Notes under the pieces: generated by a model | What the model saw: the letters and a program-made list of their open reading frames with translations, nothing else | What the model was told of the DNA's origin: nothing | Databases searched by the model: none | DNA from: Straminergon stramineum | Taxonomy: Eukaryota > Streptophyta > Bryopsida > Hypnales > Calliergonaceae | Reading direction: 5' to 3' | Assembly (NCBI GenBank): GCA_963920665.1 | Contig: OY987273.1 | Span: forward strand, 13,704,501-13,768,500 | DNA length: 64,000 nucleotides | Shown: piece by piece, positions 58,441 through 64,000 of the stretch | Layout of the letters: every line of letters begins with the position of its first letter | Position numbering within the stretch: the first letter of the stretch is position 1 | Position numbers and translations under genes: made by a program

Positions 58441-60480
58441 CTTAGCGCTACAATGATCTTGTGATACCTTGCACTAGGGGCATATTCGTTAAAAATTAAT
58501 CCAAAATATAAATAAATATGCCATCCAATGAAATTTTCAAATATGATAACATGGCATAATTGAATAGTGGAAAAAATATTAATAAAAAATCTTAATCTTA
58601 AAAAAAACCTTGAAACCAAAGCCATGAATATTGTTAAGGTTGCAAACAATGATAAAGCCCTAAGTGCCAATAAAACTATAAAACTACTAAAGATCAAAGA
58701 ATATTCTCAACTATACTAAAAGTCATGAAATTTTCAAAATCGTATAAGATGAAATTCCAGAAATTCTAAATCAAATTAACCAAAGGAAAATAAACCAAAA
58801 GAAATGATGTCGTATGGGATCTACTAAATCTAACCCCAATATACAGTACTCTTCAACGAGAACATTCCTTTGCAGTGGACGTAGTTGCCCTCGGATAATG
58901 GTATTTGCTACTTACTATTTAAATTTGATCAAACTCATGTGTTTGCTTGCTACCATGACAAGCAAATAGGGCAACAACTATTTGTGATGCAAGAAGAATT
59001 GAATTGAGTGTAAGACAATACTAAGCAATACTTTTCAAGTAAGCTTTTGCACTTTGCACTTTTTCCATTTGGTTTGTTTTCCATTTTTTGTTTCTCACTT
59101 TGTTTGGTTTGCATTTTTTTCCCATTTTTTTTTATTCTTTTCCATTCTTTTTCATTTTTTTGCGAGGCATTGGATTACCTATGAATGATACAGTAGGTTG
59201 ATTGGAGTGTCTACTTGTAGTATAGTTCTTTATTTGAAACAATAATGTTTTGTTCTTGACTTTTGAATGTGCTTTGGAATCTCCAAGGTTGTTTAATGTT
59301 GATGACTATTGAATGTATATTTGATTACTTGTGAGCTTCAATTGTGCTTGAATGTAGATTTCATTAGTTGTTATCTTGAATAGTGCTTAATTGTGCTTAA
59401 TTGTGCTTGAATGTAGAAATATGTTCTAATACTTGTAGTTTCTTCCATTGTTGTGCAAAGATTACTCAATGTCTATGTGATGAGCATTATCAAAGGTTCT
59501 TGTAGCTAGAGTTCCTTGATGCATTTGGCATAATCTATCCATAGTATTGAATGTAGGACAATGCTAATGAAAGCTTTGTGCACCACTTAATAGTGCTGAA
59601 AAAGTCTATGCAACAATAAGAACAATGAACAAAAGGCAACCTTTGTATAATGGGGCCTGAAAACCCTATTCTGCCTTGGAGATGCTCTTAGCATCCAACC
59701 TTGACAACTACCAAGGCTTGTTCAAAGTCACTACGAAAGCCAATTTTGAGTTTGAATGTGGCTCACCTTTCCACATTAAGACCGTCATTAAGTTGTGGTA
59801 GAATCTCTTCCAATCATGGCATCTCTCCCAATCATGGCATTTGAATAAGCTAATTTCATAGTATTTTAAACTTACTAAGATAGAATAATGTTTGATTCTT
59901 GATTTAGTTGAGGATGACAAGTTCTTCTCCACTCTCTAGTTTCTCAAATTTTGCCAAAGAAATAGGCTAGTAAAACATTTGCCCCTTGTTGTGCATTTGT
60001 TTGGCCAAGAGTACTTTTAACTTGAGAATTTCCATTACAAGGAAGCTATTGAATCTTTGAAAAATGATGTCAAAGTCGTCTAGCAAGGGAATGTCTAAAG
60101 TTGGAGTAATAGAACTAGTATCCTCACCATAAAAATGATTTTCATTGATTTTCATGAGGTTAAGCATGCTCTACAACTCAAGTTCACCTCTACTTGAAGC
60201 TTTACTAGTGCATTCTACTACCTATGATACTACTGCAAGTATAGTGAGTAGAATGAGGCATGACACTAATAGAGTTGGTATTGCACATTACCATGGGAGT
60301 GTTGGTGGAGCTAGGGCATCATCGACTTGGCATTGCACAATGGTGTTGCCCTAAATTTTTTCCTAACCTGACTAATATGTCTTTTTGTATTGTGCTATGC
60401 AAAATACTAGCATTACAATTGGGCAGTCTTGAAGGGTTCAATTCCATTGTTTGTGAAACATCTATTCTTCATTTTTTTCT
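58441..60480. other. non-coding stretch with low-complexity sequence
   Basis: Includes a T-rich CATTTTTT/CCATTTT run at 59041-59161, a decanucleotide repeat TGCTTAATTG (three units) at about 59384-59413, and a 16-bp repeat CCAATCATGGCATYTS near 59810-59842. No gene recognised. Confidence 0.5.
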
Positions 60481-63400
60481 TTGAATTTACATTAATTGAA
60501 TAAAATAAGTTTTAGTTGTTGCTTAAAGGCCAATTGCCATAGTGCCCTTGAAAATTTTTTATTTTTCTCCAATTGATATAAATTGAAAAAATATAAAATA
60601 CTTCACTTTATTTTTTTAATTTACATCAATTGAATAAAAAAGATAAAATTCAAAACAATCCCTAGAGCTTCAAAACATTAACATAAATATATAGTTGATT
60701 CAACCACAAACTAATTGAGCAACACCTTGTTTCCATCTAAACTAGATTATCTCATCCCATTCTCCCTCAAATGCTTCCAAACCAACCAATATACCAATTT
60801 CCATAGCTCAAAATCTACTCCATCTATAGCAAATCTGAGTGACGACCACAAAACAACTTTCTCTTCTAAAAGAGAGCATTGCAAGTGTTTCTTCTTTCAA
60901 TGTAAATTCTATATCTACATCTTGAACTCAAGGATAGACTAATTTTGAACTTCTCTATAATAGATCTTGGTTTTTTAGCAATTGAGGTATTACATTCTTA
61001 CATTAGCATTTTCAATATTGAGTTGGAAACAAAATCCTACAAATCATTGTTTGAAATATCTTTGGCATGAAGTTAGAAACAAGCATCATTCTAGAATGTA
61101 CAAACCTATCCACCAAATCCTATTTTATTGCTAATACACTAGAAAGCCATCCAAAAGTATTTCAAATTTGCCAAACAAAGGACCATAATTCTCTCACAAT
61201 TCTTTCCAATTTCACTCTGACACCTACACGATCTAACTCTTTTTTACAAATCCTTGGCTTAAATCAAATCAAAATCCTTGGAAAACTTGTACAAGATATC
61301 CAACCACATTTCAAACCAAAAAAAAGTGACCATCATTAGAAGAAAACCTTGATGACTTCAATACAATTTATCCCACATTTGTGTTTTCTTTAATACAAAA
61401 ACATCAATTTCAACGCAAAATTTACTTGGAAGAATATCACTTGATCAATTGGAACTAGAAAAAATAAAACCAACCCGAAAGACTACTAACAATTCTATCA
61501 ATTTCTTTTCTTATCTTTTACACTTTCCTTACAATTTAAAAAAAACTTAAACATCTAAATAATTCAAATACAAAAAGAAAGTGCTTAAATTTCTTTCTTT
61601 GATAAGCTTTCTTGAATAGAATTGGTGCTTGTGAACTTCTAGTACAGTCAAGCATTCTTTTTGATGGAACAAAAGAATAAATTCTCGCCCATTACTACTA
61701 GGAGTCATGTAAAAGTGAAAGCTATAGGCCATAACCCTACATGCCAACCATCAATTCAATGAACCTAGTTGTCATCATATTAGCACTTCCAAATGATGGA
61801 TTCTAAAGGGACAACTAGCAATCTAAACTTTTCATTTCACAAATTTGAATTATTTTCTAAGAATCTTAAATCAACATCTTATGTTTTTCAACAAATCCTA
61901 GACATTAAAAGAGATTTGTGAGCAAGGAAGGGCCATTTAAGATTGTTCCCTTGGTTGTTCCCTTGTAGTTTGGGAATTTTGAACTAGCCATTGCTACCAA
62001 AAAATGATAATTATAATTTTTTTTTTCAAAAATTTCAAAAAGTGTTGGAAAACTGAAAACTATTTTTTTTAAATTAAAAAATTTAATAAAAAAATAAAAA
62101 TTTCTAACATGGTACAATTTCAACCATGTTAGATCGTTGCTGTAGCCAATTCCCTCAGTTCAATAACTACAAGGAACTCAAGGGCTTCTTTTGCCCCAAA
62201 ATTTCTTCTAATGACATTTCAAAATCTATAGTTGTGAACTTCTGCTAGTAGTATGAAATTTCATTGATTTGATGAATTATTGTTAATTAGGTGATTGTGA
62301 ATTTTCAATGATTTGACAAATTATTTGGAGTAACTCAAACATTTTAATTTTTCCCACTACTATTAAAGGTTACATAAAAGCTATATGTGCCTCCAAAAAA
62401 ATAAATTAGAAAAATAAAAAACCCAAAAATTTTCAAGTTTCAAGTTAATTACTAAAATTAAAAATTAAAACATTAAAAAATTTATACCAGCATACTCTAG
62501 TCTTTGTAGGATCTCAAAAAAATTCAAATGAAATTCATAGTTGTGATTTTTTTCCTCCAAATTAGGATTCATGATAAGTAAATCTCTAATTAAAGCAAAG
62601 TTTGGCATCTAATTCTAAAAGACTTAGCTTTGCAAAGAAGTTAACGAAGTCTTGCCTAGTATTGCCAGAAATAAAGGAAAACAAAAGGTTTCTTAGTGCC
62701 CACTATGATCTAAACTAAGAATACTCTATTGGTACCTCCAATTATGGACGTTTGAAGGGCATTGATCCTTTTCAAACAAAGTAAGACCTACAACATTAAA
62801 AAGTTAAGTTTTTCAATTTTTATTTTTCTAAAATCCAAAAACATGATTTATGATTTCATTAGCTACTTAGGGCACTCATCTTCAAATAATACCAAGGTAC
62901 ATTTAAAATATTACTTTATCTTTGTATTTCTCATATTTCATTTAATTTTTGGTTCATCAACTAGGATCATTCACTATGTTGGTGTATCTAAATCTATAAC
63001 TCATCAATTTTAGTGTGATTTATTCTATCACCCTTAATTTTTGGACATCTATTGTAACAATTTTAATATTTTTGGTGTGTTTGCTTTGATCACCATAAAT
63101 TTAGTGTGTTGAACTTATATTTTTGATGCATCTTCCACTCACATTTTTAATATTTTTAGTGCAACGGATATTCACCAATCACCAATCTTCACTTAGAGCC
63201 TATATGTTACAACTTATTCCTTCACTCACTTTTCAATTCTGTTTTTCATAATTAAATTTTGAATCTTTAAGTTATTTTGGTGCATCTATCAAAGTCAATT
63301 ATTTTTTAGGCTAATTCCTTGAGAATAATGTTTGGTGAAGATGCCTCATTCCCTAACACTAATGTTGGGTGTCAATCTTAAAAAATGTGAAGCTATTGAA

Positions 63401-64000
63401 TATCTACACATGCTAGTCTAAACTAGTGTAAAAGAAAAAGTATAGCTATACTAGTGCAACACTATTAATCCAACACCTACTAACCACTAACCAAGGATCA
63501 CGCCATCTTATCACATTTGGTGTATCTATTCCATAGACCATCAACTAGACAACTAGCCAAATTCATTATTTGTTGTTTCAAAGTTTCGACTCTAGTATAA
63601 AGGCAAGGGAAGATTCTTGTCTTAACACTAGTAGTTGATTGTGTTGCAGATCAGAGTATGGCATGGACCAAGGTAGATTTTATCCACCTTTAGTCTAGCC
63701 ATCAAGAGCTTTCATTGTAAAGATAGTTTGTATTGAGAAGCTATGCTTCTTGCAATTCCTCAATTCTTACTTTGGCTTTTGATTTCTTAAGTTAGGTATG
63801 TAAGACCCTTGGCCTTTTATGGTCCTTGTAGTTACCTATGGTGACACTTGATACTGCATCATTTACATTTTGTTTTAATGAATTAGTTATTTTTATAAAT
63901 TGCTTGACCAAGATTTGACAAAGCCAAGTTGTAAGCTCCAAGCGGTGCCAACAATGCTAAAGATCAATCCTCTTGGAGAATCTTGTCATGATCTTTTTTG
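60481..64000. other. AT-rich non-coding stretch to the window end
   Basis: Very AT-rich with many homopolymer A and T runs (for example 62015-62105). No conserved frame, RNA gene or element boundary recognised. The last 500 bp are less AT-rich and may be part of another repeat continuing beyond the window. Confidence 0.4.

Noticed and set aside
59041..59161. T-rich run as a polypyrimidine regulatory element or retroposon tail
   Set aside because: There is no adjacent retroposon body or target duplication; it is best treated as low complexity.
1..64000. CRISPR arrays, bacterial operons or organellar DNA
   Set aside because: No regular direct repeats with spacers, no operon-like packing, and a spliced nuclear-type gene with plant transposons throughout.

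Overview
The window reads as nuclear DNA of a land plant with a large, repeat-rich genome. It is AT-rich and gene-poor, its one gene is spliced, and the recognisable repeats are plant families: Ty3/gypsy chromovirus remnants, a CACTA (TNP2-type) transposon, hAT-like transposase relics, and a Stowaway-like MITE with a CTCCCTCYGTCCC end and TA duplication. I cannot place it below land plant. Gymnosperm, fern, lycophyte or bryophyte are all open, and nothing points to an organelle or a bacterium.

Layout. 0-4.3 kb: relics of two host genes, one with an FCP1/NIF-type phosphatase fold and one possibly retinoblastoma-related. 4.3-18.3 kb: a nested retroelement cluster dominated by a 3.37-kb unit. 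Its two copies (4337-7710 plus, 13313-16677 minus) face each other, each with its own perfect 5-bp target duplication. The spacer holds a broken chromovirus integrase and the 1.3-kb LTR of another element, which itself hosts the second copy. A second broken integrase with chromodomain follows on the minus strand. 20.6-21.2 kb: the MITE. 22.4-29.4 kb: a decayed CACTA transposase split by a third, older copy of the 3.37-kb unit. 29.9-30.6 kb: an unidentified decayed coding block. 30.6-43.3 kb: non-coding sequence with two clusters of a palindromic motif, tandem duplications, a second retinoblastoma-like relic and an AT microsatellite. 44.8-45.4 kb and 57.2-58.4 kb: two hAT-like relics. The remainder, to 64 kb, is AT-rich and featureless to me.

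The only convincingly intact gene is on the minus strand at 49163-53958. It encodes a TPR plus J-domain co-chaperone of about 1,500 residues in two coding exons, resembling Arabidopsis TPR15/TPR16, with a probable leader intron and an untranslated first exon near 55.2 kb.

The most interesting element is the 3.37-kb TG...CA unit. It behaves like a giant solo LTR (5-bp duplications, three independent sites), but its TATA box lies about 260 bp from one end and its AATAAA about 110 bp from the other. About 1.6 kb of degenerate protein-coding frame, conserved among copies, lies between. The two inverted copies are almost identical internally yet clearly diverged at their tips, as expected if one has overwritten the other by gene conversion.
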